From the NCBI GenBank assembly GCA_016929055.1, contig JAFGJN010000133.1:1-35075 (forward strand): 35,075 nt of DNA, written 5' to 3'. The notes below the pieces were generated by a model. The model was not told the origin of the DNA, searched no databases, and was given only the letters and a program-made list of their open reading frames with translations. Below, piece after piece: positions 1 through 6,833 of the stretch. Numbering within the stretch: the stretch's first letter is position 1; the number at the start of each line of letters is the position of its first letter. This DNA comes from Candidatus Zhuqueibacterota bacterium (GTDB lineage Bacteria > Zhuqueibacterota > Zhuqueibacteria > Residuimicrobiales > Oceaniaggregativiventaceae). Position numbers and translations under genes: made by a program.

Positions 1-1491
1 ATGTACGATATCCGTATTCGGATTTTTTCCCACCTGCAGGAATTGCCGCTCTCATTTTTCGATCGCAATCCGGTGGGACGGCTGGTCACCCGCGCCACCA
101 ACGATGTGGAAACCCTGAATACGCTCTTGTCGAGCGGAGTGGTTTCGATTTTTGGCGACGTCTTTGTACTGATCGGCATCATCGCCGTCATGCTCAAGTT
201 AAACTGGCAATTGGCTTTGCTTACCTTTACCATTCTGCCGCTCATTGTTTACGCCACTTCGCTGTTTCGTGTCCGGGTACGCGATTCTTATCGCAAAGTG
301 CGCACCCGAATCGCTCGCATCAACAGCTATTTACAGGAAAACATTGTCGGCATGTCAGTCGTCCAGATCTTTAACCGCCAGGAACGCAACCATCAGCATT
401 TCGACCGACTCAATGCCAGCCATCTGCGCGCCTATCTGCAAACCATCAAGTATTATGCGATCTTTTATCCGGTCATCGAATTGCTCGGGGCCGTTTCTCT
501 GGCACTGATTCTCTGGTACGGCGGGCTGAAGACTCTGCAAGGCGCGCTGACACTCGGCGTTGTGGTGGCTTTTATCCAGTATACTGAGCGTTTCTTTCAC
601 CCGATCCGAGACTTGTCGGAAAAATACAATATCCTGCAAAGCGCCATGGCCTCCAGCGAGCGCATCTTTAAGCTCCTCGACGAAAGCCCGCAGATTCGAA
701 TGCCGGAAAATCCGCTGACACTCGGTGCTATTCGTGGCGAAATCGAATTTCGCAATGTTTCTTTTTCCTACAACGGAACGGACTGGGTGTTGAACAATCT
801 TTGCTTTACCATCCAGCCGGGAGAAAAAGTGGCGATCGTGGGTGCCACCGGAGCTGGCAAGACCTCGATCATCAGCCTGATTTCTCGAATGTACGAACCA
901 ACCCAAGGCGAAATTCTGATCGACGGCATCGATATCCGCCGCCTCGAGATCGATGATCTTCGACGGGCGATTCGCCTGGTTTCACAAAATATTTTTATCT
1001 TTTCCGGCACGGTCGATTACAATATCCGTCTTGCGGACGAGACCATTCAGCCGGAACGGGTCGAAAAAGCGGCCCGCGATGTCAATGCTCATCTGTTTAT
1101 CGCACGAATGAAAGACGGTTATCAAAGCGAGCTTTTGGAAAACGGCAGCAATCTCTCGGTCGGGCAAAAACAATTGCTCTCTTTCGCCCGGGCCCTGGTC
1201 TTTGACCCGCGCATTCTCATACTCGACGAAGCGACTTCCAGCGTCGATACCGAGACCGAATTTCTCATCCGCGACGCCATCAACAAACTGATGGACGGTC
1301 GCACATCGTTGATTATCGCGCATCGGCTGTCGACCATACAAAGCGTCGATCGAATCATTGTTCTGCACAAGGGAAAAATCCGCGAGATAGGAAAACACGA
1401 AGAATTGCTGGCGAAACGGGGAATCTACCATCGCCTCTATCAGCTGCAATACGCCGGAGAAATCAGCACTGACTCGGTGCAATCGTCCTGA
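1..1491 (+). CDS. ABC exporter, fused membrane and ATPase domains (5' end cut by window)
   Basis: This is the C-terminal 496 residues of a type IV (MsbA/MdlB-like) ABC exporter half-transporter. Full-length members have about 580-600 residues, so roughly 90-100 N-terminal residues, including the first membrane helix, should lie outside the window; the ATG at base 1 is probably internal. Residues 1-200 are the rest of the transmembrane domain, with hydrophobic helices near 45-85 and 150-195. The ATPase domain follows: A-loop Tyr in FSYNGTDW, Walker A GATGAGKT at 281-288, signature LSVGQ at 385-389 (Val for the usual first Gly, which is tolerated), Walker B ILILDEA ending near 410, and switch His441. 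Such proteins export lipids, peptides or drugs across the inner membrane as homo- or heterodimers. The substrate cannot be told from sequence, and the partner gene, if any, would be upstream. The GH13 gene follows closely on the same strand. Confidence 0.95.
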   Translation: MYDIRIRIFSHLQELPLSFFDRNPVGRLVTRATNDVETLNTLLSSGVVSIFGDVFVLIGIIAVMLKLNWQLALLTFTILPLIVYATSLFRVRVRDSYRKVRTRIARINSYLQENIVGMSVVQIFNRQERNHQHFDRLNASHLRAYLQTIKYYAIFYPVIELLGAVSLALILWYGGLKTLQGALTLGVVVAFIQYTERFFHPIRDLSEKYNILQSAMASSERIFKLLDESPQIRMPENPLTLGAIRGEIEFRNVSFSYNGTDWVLNNLCFTIQPGEKVAIVGATGAGKTSIISLISRMYEPTQGEILIDGIDIRRLEIDDLRRAIRLVSQNIFIFSGTVDYNIRLADETIQPERVEKAARDVNAHLFIARMKDGYQSELLENGSNLSVGQKQLLSFARALVFDPRILILDEATSSVDTETEFLIRDAINKLMDGRTSLIIAHRLSTIQSVDRIIVLHKGKIREIGKHEELLAKRGIYHRLYQLQYAGEISTDSVQSS

Positions 1492-1555
1492 CCAGTCCAA
1501 CCACCCACAGGTGAATTACGGGTATTCGAAGCCTTTGACCGCTTTGAGGGGAAAA

Positions 1556-3190
1556 ATGAAAACCTTGTATTCGCGTTACACCTTGTTTTTATTGCTTCTT
1601 TTTGTTGTGATTTCCGGTTGTCGTTCGTATGGACCGGTTCCGCCAGTGCAGATCACCGCTCAACAAAGCGCCCAACCGATCAAATTTCGCGACCACGACG
1701 ATCAGGTTATCTATTTGATCATGATCGACCGATTTGCTGACGGCGATCCAACAAACAACAGCGGTAACAATTCGGACAGCCATATTCTTTTTGACCCGGA
1801 ATCAACCGACGCCCGGGCGCTCAAAACCTATCAAGGCGGTGACCTGCGCGGAATCATCGACAAGTTGGATTACCTGGCCGGGTTTGGGGTCACAACGCTG
1901 TGGCTGACACCGGTTATGGACAACAGCGACCGGGATTATCGCGGCTGGTGGCCTTATCATGGTTATCATCCCATCGACCATTATCGGATCGAAGAACATT
2001 TCGGCGATATCGGCGACCTCCGGGAATTGATCGCCGGCGCTCATAGCCGGGGCATGCACATCCTTCTCGACATGGTTCTCAACCATGTCGCTTACGATCA
2101 TCCCTGGGTAGTCGATTCTGAATTGTGGGAAAATCAAGGCTACAAACACTGGTTTCATCCACACAGTTTGACCGATGAAAGCACCATGATCACCAACTGG
2201 GAAGACCCAAAAGAGTTGGAGCGCAAAGAGATCGCTCGTCTGCCTGACCTTGCTCAGGAAAATCCACACGTCGCTGATTTTCTCATCGATATGTCGAAAG
2301 AGTGGATCGAGCGGACCGGTTGCGACGGCTTTCGGCTCGATGCCGTACGCCACGTCCCCAAATCCTTTTGGCGCCGCTATACCCGAGAGATCCATGATTT
2401 TGCCGGCCCGGGCTTTTTTCTCGTCGGAGAGGTTTTTTCCGGCGACATGGATTATCTCGCCGAATACGGGGATCTCGGTTTTGATGCGCTTTTTGATTTC
2501 AGTCTGCATTACGGACTGATCGAAACGGTGGCTACGGGCGGATCACCGCAAAGATTGCGCGATATCCTGACCAAAGCAGAGGAGACCTTTTCGCATCGGA
2601 CCTGTCTTCTCGTTCCCTTTGTCGACAATCACGATGTCGAACGCTTGATTTCCAATTGTACGGAACCGCTTCGCCCGCGTATCGAGAGTGCTTTGGTGCT
2701 CTTGTTCGCCCAACCCGGCATCCCGAGTCTCTATTACGGCACCGAATTGATGCTGCCAGGCGCCACACCGCAGGACACCGTAGAAGGCGATTTCCTCAAT
2801 CGTCGTAACATGCCCTGGCACCTGCTGGGGAATGACCAACGCGATCTGCGCTCCTTGATCCGAACCCTGGCAGATTGGCGCAAGTCGCCGGCACTGCGCC
2901 GGGGAAAACGGCACGATTTGATCGTCGATGATGCGGTTTATGCCTTTAGCCGCAGCGATGCGGCTGAATCGTTCATCATTGCTGTCAACACAGCGAACCG
3001 CACAACCCTGCGCAAAATCGAATTGCAGGGTATTCCGGACGACACGCCTATCGCCGATTGTTTTACAGCCGATACAAGCAGGGTCGAACAAGGCACGCTG
3101 ACTCTGACGATTCCGGCCAACGGTTGGCGGATGCTGCATCTGGAAAAAGTCCATACGAGCGGGGGAAAAAAGGCATGGCAAGAAGGATAG
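1556..3190 (+). CDS. GH13 alpha-amylase-family glycoside hydrolase, lipoprotein
   Basis: A retaining alpha-glucan hydrolase or transglycosylase of family GH13, 544 residues. The frame is open from a GTG at 1511, but the ATG at 1556 is preferred: it follows GAGGGG at 5-nt spacing and opens a lipoprotein signal (MKTLYSR, a Leu/Phe-rich core, lipobox ISGC). The mature protein should therefore be lipid-anchored outside the cytoplasm. All four GH13 regions are present: region I DMVLNH (172-177), region II GFRLDAV with nucleophile Asp262, region III GEVF with acid/base Glu292, and region IV DNHD with Asp360. The N-terminal IYLIMIDRFADGD and the GGDLRGI segment resemble maltogenic amylases, neopullulanases and outer-membrane amylases. 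Activity on starch, maltodextrin or cyclodextrin is inferred; the subfamily is not resolved. A C-terminal beta domain (about 460-535) is typical. The preceding ABC exporter gene may or may not be functionally linked. Confidence 0.93.
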   Translation: MKTLYSRYTLFLLLLFVVISGCRSYGPVPPVQITAQQSAQPIKFRDHDDQVIYLIMIDRFADGDPTNNSGNNSDSHILFDPESTDARALKTYQGGDLRGIIDKLDYLAGFGVTTLWLTPVMDNSDRDYRGWWPYHGYHPIDHYRIEEHFGDIGDLRELIAGAHSRGMHILLDMVLNHVAYDHPWVVDSELWENQGYKHWFHPHSLTDESTMITNWEDPKELERKEIARLPDLAQENPHVADFLIDMSKEWIERTGCDGFRLDAVRHVPKSFWRRYTREIHDFAGPGFFLVGEVFSGDMDYLAEYGDLGFDALFDFSLHYGLIETVATGGSPQRLRDILTKAEETFSHRTCLLVPFVDNHDVERLISNCTEPLRPRIESALVLLFAQPGIPSLYYGTELMLPGATPQDTVEGDFLNRRNMPWHLLGNDQRDLRSLIRTLADWRKSPALRRGKRHDLIVDDAVYAFSRSDAAESFIIAVNTANRTTLRKIELQGIPDDTPIADCFTADTSRVEQGTLTLTIPANGWRMLHLEKVHTSGGKKAWQEG

Positions 3191-3220
3191 AGTGTCCCGA
3201 CTGCTGACAAGGAGGCCGAA

Positions 3221-3931
3221 ATGTTTGATCATAAAACAGCATTGATAACCGGAGCAACAGGTGGAGCGGGGCAGCATGTAGTGGAAGCCTTTTTGCGAGC
3301 CGGCGCTCGAGTCGTCGCCAATGCGCGAAATGAGTCAAGCCTTCAGGAGATGAGACTTTCGCTCGCAGCCTTTGGCGATCGCTTGTTTACCCATGCCGCC
3401 GACGTAACCGATGAACAAGCGGTCAAAAAGTTGTTTGCGCGTATCGACACCGATTTCCACAGCCTGGATATCCTGATCCATCTTGCCGGAGGCTTTCAAG
3501 CCGGCAAAAGTGTTGCCGAAACCGGATTCGTTGAATGGCGCCACATGATGAGTCTGAACCTCGAATCCGCTTTTCTCTGCACCCGCGAAGCGATGTCCCG
3601 TATGACAGCGCAGGGTTACGGTAAAATCGTTCTCACCGCCGCTCTGGCTGCTATGTCTCCCAAAGCCAAACGCGCCGCCTATGCGGTCTCCAAGGCAGGG
3701 GTCATAACCCTGATGCAGATGCTGGCTGTTGAAGGCAAGCCGCATGGAATACAGGTCAATTGCATCGCTCCGAGCATTATTCGCACCGATGCCAATGCAC
3801 AAGCCATGCCGAATGCCGATCATTCTTCCTGGGTGGCCCCCGAAAGGCTGGCGCGCACGCTGCTGTTTTTGTGTACAGCCGACGCCGACGATGTCAGCGG
3901 CAGCATCGTGGAACTGCCCGGCCGTATTTAA
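3221..3931 (+). CDS. Short-chain dehydrogenase, QDPR (dihydropteridine reductase)-like
   Basis: A 236-residue NAD(P)-dependent Rossmann-fold oxidoreductase. The start is well set by AAGGAGG 7 nt before the ATG. The cofactor loop TGATGGAG occupies 10-17 and the catalytic pair is Tyr154/Lys158 in YAVSK. The usual catalytic Ser, 13 residues before the Tyr, is Ala141 here. The usual NAG after beta-4 reads LAGG, and the C-terminal third carries MPNADHSSW followed by a PE-x-LA pattern. From memory, animal quinoid dihydropteridine reductase has the same three traits (AGG, Ala for Ser, MPEADFSSW), so this belongs to the QDPR-like branch and not the FabG-like one. Whether the substrate is a pterin is unknown. 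It is the last plus-strand gene before a strand switch. Confidence 0.9.
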   Translation: MFDHKTALITGATGGAGQHVVEAFLRAGARVVANARNESSLQEMRLSLAAFGDRLFTHAADVTDEQAVKKLFARIDTDFHSLDILIHLAGGFQAGKSVAETGFVEWRHMMSLNLESAFLCTREAMSRMTAQGYGKIVLTAALAAMSPKAKRAAYAVSKAGVITLMQMLAVEGKPHGIQVNCIAPSIIRTDANAQAMPNADHSSWVAPERLARTLLFLCTADADDVSGSIVELPGRI

Positions 3932-4219
3932 TCAAGGTCATCGAGCTCGGGACGTCGAGCGCGTGATTCAGTCCAAGCCTGGTATAATATCTGGATTTTT
4001 TGCACTGGGCAGGCAAACCGGGTGATCCGCGATGCTTCTTTGTCTTCCAGAGTGTGATCAGCCATTTTCTGCAGAATCAGACCAAAACCGCTCGCATTTA
4101 GATCAACACTCTTCCAAGCCAACCCCCTGTTGCAAATCAACCGACCCTTTCGCCCGGATTGGCGAACCGTTGCTCTGCAACAGGGGGTTGGCTCCGCTGT
4201 TTAGGGAATGAAATCCGGT
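3932..4219. other. Gene-free stretch between converging gene groups
   Basis: It lies between the SDR stop codon (plus strand) and the end of the lexA operon (minus strand). No convincing gene was found. The only clear structure is the long inverted repeat at 4117-4193, listed separately. A minus-strand frame of 70 codons (3928-4140) has reasonable composition but starts inside the repeat and has no ribosome site. Confidence 0.6.
4117..4193. repeat. 18-bp perfect inverted repeat with structured 41-nt loop
   Basis: The arms 4117-4134 and 4176-4193 are exact reverse complements (AGCCAACCCCCTGTTGCA and its complement). The 41-nt loop can form a further hairpin, TTCGCC/GGCGAA, flanked by a CAAC/GTTG match. 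No T-tract follows on either strand, so this is not a standard intrinsic terminator. It begins 27 bases downstream of the last gene of the lexA operon. It could be a palindromic repeat, a small structured RNA or the scar of a mobile element. No flanking target duplication is visible. Confidence 0.85.
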
Positions 4220-4450
4220 TTAGAGATTGGATTTCGGCCGCCGTTTGCCAAACAAAACGGCACACGGTGCGTTCTTGGTTACCAATTCATTGAGCTGCGC
4301 GCAATAGAGCGCAGCAAAGGTGCGACAACTGTTGGCGCCATCCAGGTGCTCCTCCTGGGGAAAAGAAGCATGTTCGCATCGCAAATCGCAAAACTTGATG
4401 CGCGACGTTGTGACACCTGCATTGCCGGCGTTCTCGGTCTTGTTGGTCAT
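4220..4450 (-). CDS. Small Cys-rich protein, last gene of lexA operon
   Basis: A 76-residue protein of no function known to me. The ATG at 4450 lies 10 nt after the stop of the preceding gene with a GAGAG ribosome site. The frame stays open further upstream into that gene, but this start is the better one. It has five Cys: 21, 25, 42, 50 and 63, arranged as C-x3-C, then SCRTF, LYC and NAPC. The run CRTFAALYC followed by KNAPC looks like a conserved small-protein motif, and the Cys spacing would suit zinc or iron-sulfur binding. No signal peptide or membrane segment is seen, so it is probably cytoplasmic. Co-transcription with lexA would place it under SOS control. Confidence is moderate, because short genes with no recognised family are easily mistaken. 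Confidence 0.65.
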   Translation of the reverse strand: MTNKTENAGNAGVTTSRIKFCDLRCEHASFPQEEHLDGANSCRTFAALYCAQLNELVTKNAPCAVLFGKRRPKSNL

Positions 4451-4460
4451 AGATGCTCTC

Positions 4461-4700
4461 TTAAAACAATTCTCCCTGCACATCGACCGGATTGGTGCGA
4501 CGTGCGTTTTCCAGCTCTTCGATCCGTTCTTCCAGTGCATCGATAATCATCAGATGATCGCCCGACAAGAGCTTGCAGTTGAATTCCGCCTCTATACGAC
4601 GCAAAGTATCGTCCATATCCGAAGACATTTTCTGCAGCAAATCAGCGTCATTGTACCGACTCCAGTAGACCGACCACTCGGGAAGTTTGTTCTGCGTCAC
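4461..4700 (-). CDS. Small helical protein of lexA operon
   Basis: A 79-residue, highly charged protein that I do not recognise. The GTG at 4700 is chosen as start because AGGAGG lies 8 nt before it. The frame is open back to an ATG at 4736, but that start would put the ribosome site inside the gene. The sequence starts MTQNKLPEW and is rich in Glu, Asp and Leu. The stretch from about 22 to 66 (LLQKMSSDMDD through ALEERIEELEN) is predicted by eye to be helical, with a short coiled-coil-like heptad pattern. It is followed at 10 nt by the Cys-rich gene, so the two are surely co-transcribed. A 180-base gap separates it from the gene before, where no clear promoter was found. Confidence 0.65.
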   Translation of the reverse strand: MTQNKLPEWSVYWSRYNDADLLQKMSSDMDDTLRRIEAEFNCKLLSGDHLMIIDALEERIEELENARRTNPVDVQGELF

Positions 4701-4880
4701 CTGTTGTTCCTCCTGTTTATCCATGAAACACGACACGGGTTTGGCGATAATTGTGATCCGGTCGCTTTAAAAACTATGTCGATAGTTGATCGAGTATTCG
4801 CACCCCACCAGACTGTCCGAAAATGCACGCGCTGCGAATCGATCAAGATCTAATTTACGACAAATAAAAGTTTTCCATTT

Positions 4881-5273
4881 TCAATTGGCCGGGTTTTTGA
4901 CCAGAATTTCTTCGCCAAAATGTGAAATTTCATAAAGGCGCAGAGCCGACAACAAAAGCTCTTTCCAGGCGAACACCCGTTCCCGCCAGGTCTGAAGCTC
5001 GCCATCATGCGCCTGCCCGTTCTGACAGCGACCGGCAATGTCGGAATCGATACCTGCTTCCAGCAGTTCGAGGCGGCGGGCAATATGTGGTTCTCTTTCC
5101 TGCAAATCGCCGTAAAAATCGGCGGCCTCCATCCCATATTGGCTTTTAAATTTCACAAACACTTGTGATATCTGGGCGGCGGTACGTTCAAACAGCTGCA
5201 GTGGCGAGTCGGTCGACCCGTCCGTCTTATCGACAGCAAGAACCGACGGCACTTTACAAAGCGTTGCAGACAT
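4881..5273 (-). CDS. Hypothetical protein directly downstream of lexA
   Basis: A 130-residue protein that I do not recognise. The ATG at 5273 is 10 nt after the lexA stop and its GAGAGG ribosome site overlaps the lexA end, so it is translated from the lexA transcript. The frame is open upstream into lexA, but that part is not used. It is mostly helical and charged (TAAQISQVFVKFKSQYGM, then REPHIARRLELLEAG and WRERVFAWKELLLSALRLYE), with no signal peptide or membrane span and only two Cys. Its place as second gene of an SOS-regulated operon suggests a role in, or linked to, the DNA damage response, but nothing in the sequence itself shows a function. Confidence 0.7.
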   Translation of the reverse strand: MSATLCKVPSVLAVDKTDGSTDSPLQLFERTAAQISQVFVKFKSQYGMEAADFYGDLQEREPHIARRLELLEAGIDSDIAGRCQNGQAHDGELQTWRERVFAWKELLLSALRLYEISHFGEEILVKNPAN

Positions 5274-5283
5274 GGTTGGCCTC

Positions 5284-5913
5284 TCAAAATTTGCGCAACA
5301 ATCCGCGCACCTTGCCGATAATGCGCAATGTCGGATCATCGCGGTTCACATAGATCGGTTGCATCGTCTGATTTTCAGGCTGCAGCCGAATTCGTTCTTT
5401 TTCCCGATAGATGCGCTTGACCGTGGCTTCATCCTCAAGCAGCGCGATAATGATCTCGCCGTTGCGAATATTCACACCGGGTTCGACCACCAAAAGATCG
5501 CCTGGATAAATCCCCGCATCGACCATGCTGTGCCCCTGAACCCGCAGCAAATAGGTGTTTTTATTGCCGACCCAATCCGAATCGATGAAAAAATCACCCT
5601 CTTTCTCTTCGACCGCGAGCACAGGTTCGCCCGCGCGAACCTCTCCGACCAAAGGCAGCGCTTTTGCCCTTGCCCCTGCTGTCAACCGATCCTGCGCCAA
5701 TCCCAAAGAACGCGATTTGCCGCGGCTCAGTTGCGTCAGATAACCCTTGGCCTGGAGAATCTTGAGAATCTTGTGTACGCCAGCCGTCGACGATAGCCCG
5801 ACTTCGTCGGCCAGTTCGCGTACTGTCGGCGGAAAACCGTGCACTTGCGCATAGTCCACGAACAAATCATAGACCTTTTGTTGCCGCGCCGTCAATCGCT
5901 CGAGTCCGGCCAT
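5284..5913 (-). CDS. lexA: LexA SOS repressor
   Basis: A 209-residue repressor/autoprotease. The ATG at 5913 follows AGAGGAGA; the frame is open back to 6015, but that part covers the promoter and operator. Residues 1-65 form the winged helix-turn-helix domain, with TVRELADEVGLSSTAGVHK as the recognition segment. The C-terminal peptidase S24 domain has the cleavage bond Ala94-Gly95 and the catalytic pair Ser129 (GHSM) and Lys166 (ATVKR). RecA filaments on single-stranded DNA trigger self-cleavage and derepress SOS genes. Its own promoter carries a perfect GAAC-N4-GTTC operator, so it is self-regulated. Three small genes follow in the same direction. The expected length (about 200 residues) and all key residues are present. 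Confidence 0.97.
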   Translation of the reverse strand: MAGLERLTARQQKVYDLFVDYAQVHGFPPTVRELADEVGLSSTAGVHKILKILQAKGYLTQLSRGKSRSLGLAQDRLTAGARAKALPLVGEVRAGEPVLAVEEKEGDFFIDSDWVGNKNTYLLRVQGHSMVDAGIYPGDLLVVEPGVNIRNGEIIIALLEDEATVKRIYREKERIRLQPENQTMQPIYVNRDDPTLRIIGKVRGLLRKF

Positions 5914-5956
5914 TCTCCTCTTTCCGATAGTTGCGATTATTTGTTTCTTTTTAGGT

Positions 5957-5968
5957 GAACATCTGTTC
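5957..5968 (-). promoter_or_regulatory. LexA operator (SOS box, Gram-positive type)
   Basis: Read on the minus strand this is GAACAGATGTTC, a perfect match to the GAAC-N4-GTTC dyad bound by Bacillus/Actinobacteria-type LexA and unlike the Enterobacteria CTGT-N8-ACAG box. It covers the expected transcription start, about 7 nt beyond the -10 hexamer, so bound LexA would block initiation. It is the only perfect copy noticed in the window. Confidence 0.93.
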
Positions 5969-5973
5969 TCCTT

Positions 5974-6002
5974 ATTATACATAAAAAGTGTATTTTTGTC
6001 AA
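5974..6002 (-). promoter_or_regulatory. Consensus sigma-70 promoter of lexA operon
   Basis: On the minus strand, TTGACA (6002-5997) and TATAAT (5979-5974) are separated by exactly 17 nt, matching the housekeeping consensus at all 12 positions. Transcription should start near 5967, inside the SOS box, giving a leader of about 54 nt before the lexA ATG. Such a strong promoter fits a gene that is held down by its own repressor. Confidence 0.92.
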
Positions 6003-6173
6003 GTATTTTTTTCAATCCTGAATCTGGTTCCCCGGCTTTTATGTTTCAAAGCGCATGCCGCGTATAGCACAGCAGAAATTTGACCCATGTGCGGCCACCA
6101 ATCAGTACTGGCGCAGGGATCGATTCAAACCTGTAGCAGAAACAAAAAAAAAGTGCTCGGTCTGGAGGGGAGG

Positions 6174-6830
6174 TCAGTAGGAGATGCGATAGCGATTTTT
6201 TTCAAAATAGCGGATAAACAGCAATCCGGCGATAAATCCGCCCACATGGGCGAACCAGGCCACGCCGCCCTGGCCAGGCGTCGTGGTGAAACCGCTAAAC
6301 AGCTGCATAAAAAACCAGAATCCGAGGACAAAAACGGCAGGAATGCGGATAATGTCATAAAAAATAAAAAAGAACCAGATAAACACATGAACGCGGGCGC
6401 GCGGAAAGCGCAGCGCATAGGCACCCAGGACCCCGGAAATGGCGCCGCTGGCACCGACCATGGGAATCGATGAGGTCGGATCAAAGATGAAATGCGACAA
6501 AAAAGCAAAGACGCCACACAACAGGTAAAAAAAGACGAAACGCAGACGTCCGCAAATCTGTTCGATATTGTCCCCAAATATCCACAGATAGAGCATATTA
6601 CCGAGCAAATGGAGCAGGCCGCCATGTAAAAACATGCTGGTTAACACGCTCCACAAATGTTGACCGCGAATGAGCAAAGCCGGCACGGCACCGTAGCGTT
6701 CGATAAAAACTTGTGCCTCCGGGCCTGACAGAAAAAGCTGATGCCCAAAAACAATGACATTGACGGCGATCAATGTCGCGGTAACGAACGGAAACTGCTG
6801 CGTCGGGTTGTCATCTTTGATGGGAATCAT
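6174..6830 (-). CDS. Rhomboid-family intramembrane serine protease
   Basis: A 218-residue inner-membrane protein with about six hydrophobic helices. It cleaves substrate membrane helices within the bilayer. The active-site Ser128 lies in GASGAISG and His195 in AWFAHVGG; the HLLGN motif (His74, Asn78) and LRFVFFYLLCG complete the rhomboid signature. The start at 6830 lies 3 nt after the M23 peptidase stop, with GGAG about 8 nt upstream, so translation is probably coupled. Two of the last helices are unusually Phe-rich (FIWFFFIFYD, GFWFFM). The substrate is unknown; rhomboids in such bacteria may mature secreted or surface proteins. It is the last gene of its operon, 260 bases before lexA. Confidence 0.95.
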   Translation of the reverse strand: MIPIKDDNPTQQFPFVTATLIAVNVIVFGHQLFLSGPEAQVFIERYGAVPALLIRGQHLWSVLTSMFLHGGLLHLLGNMLYLWIFGDNIEQICGRLRFVFFYLLCGVFAFLSHFIFDPTSSIPMVGASGAISGVLGAYALRFPRARVHVFIWFFFIFYDIIRIPAVFVLGFWFFMQLFSGFTTTPGQGGVAWFAHVGGFIAGLLFIRYFEKNRYRISY

Positions 6831-6833
6831 GCT

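Noticed and set aside
3928-4140. 70-codon minus-strand open frame after the lexA operon
   Set aside because: It begins inside the inverted repeat and has no ribosome site. The composition is protein-like, so a gene remnant cannot be excluded.
4320-4853. 177-codon plus-strand open frame
   Set aside because: It lies antisense to two small minus-strand genes that have good ribosome sites and operon spacing; the plus-strand product has no recognisable features.
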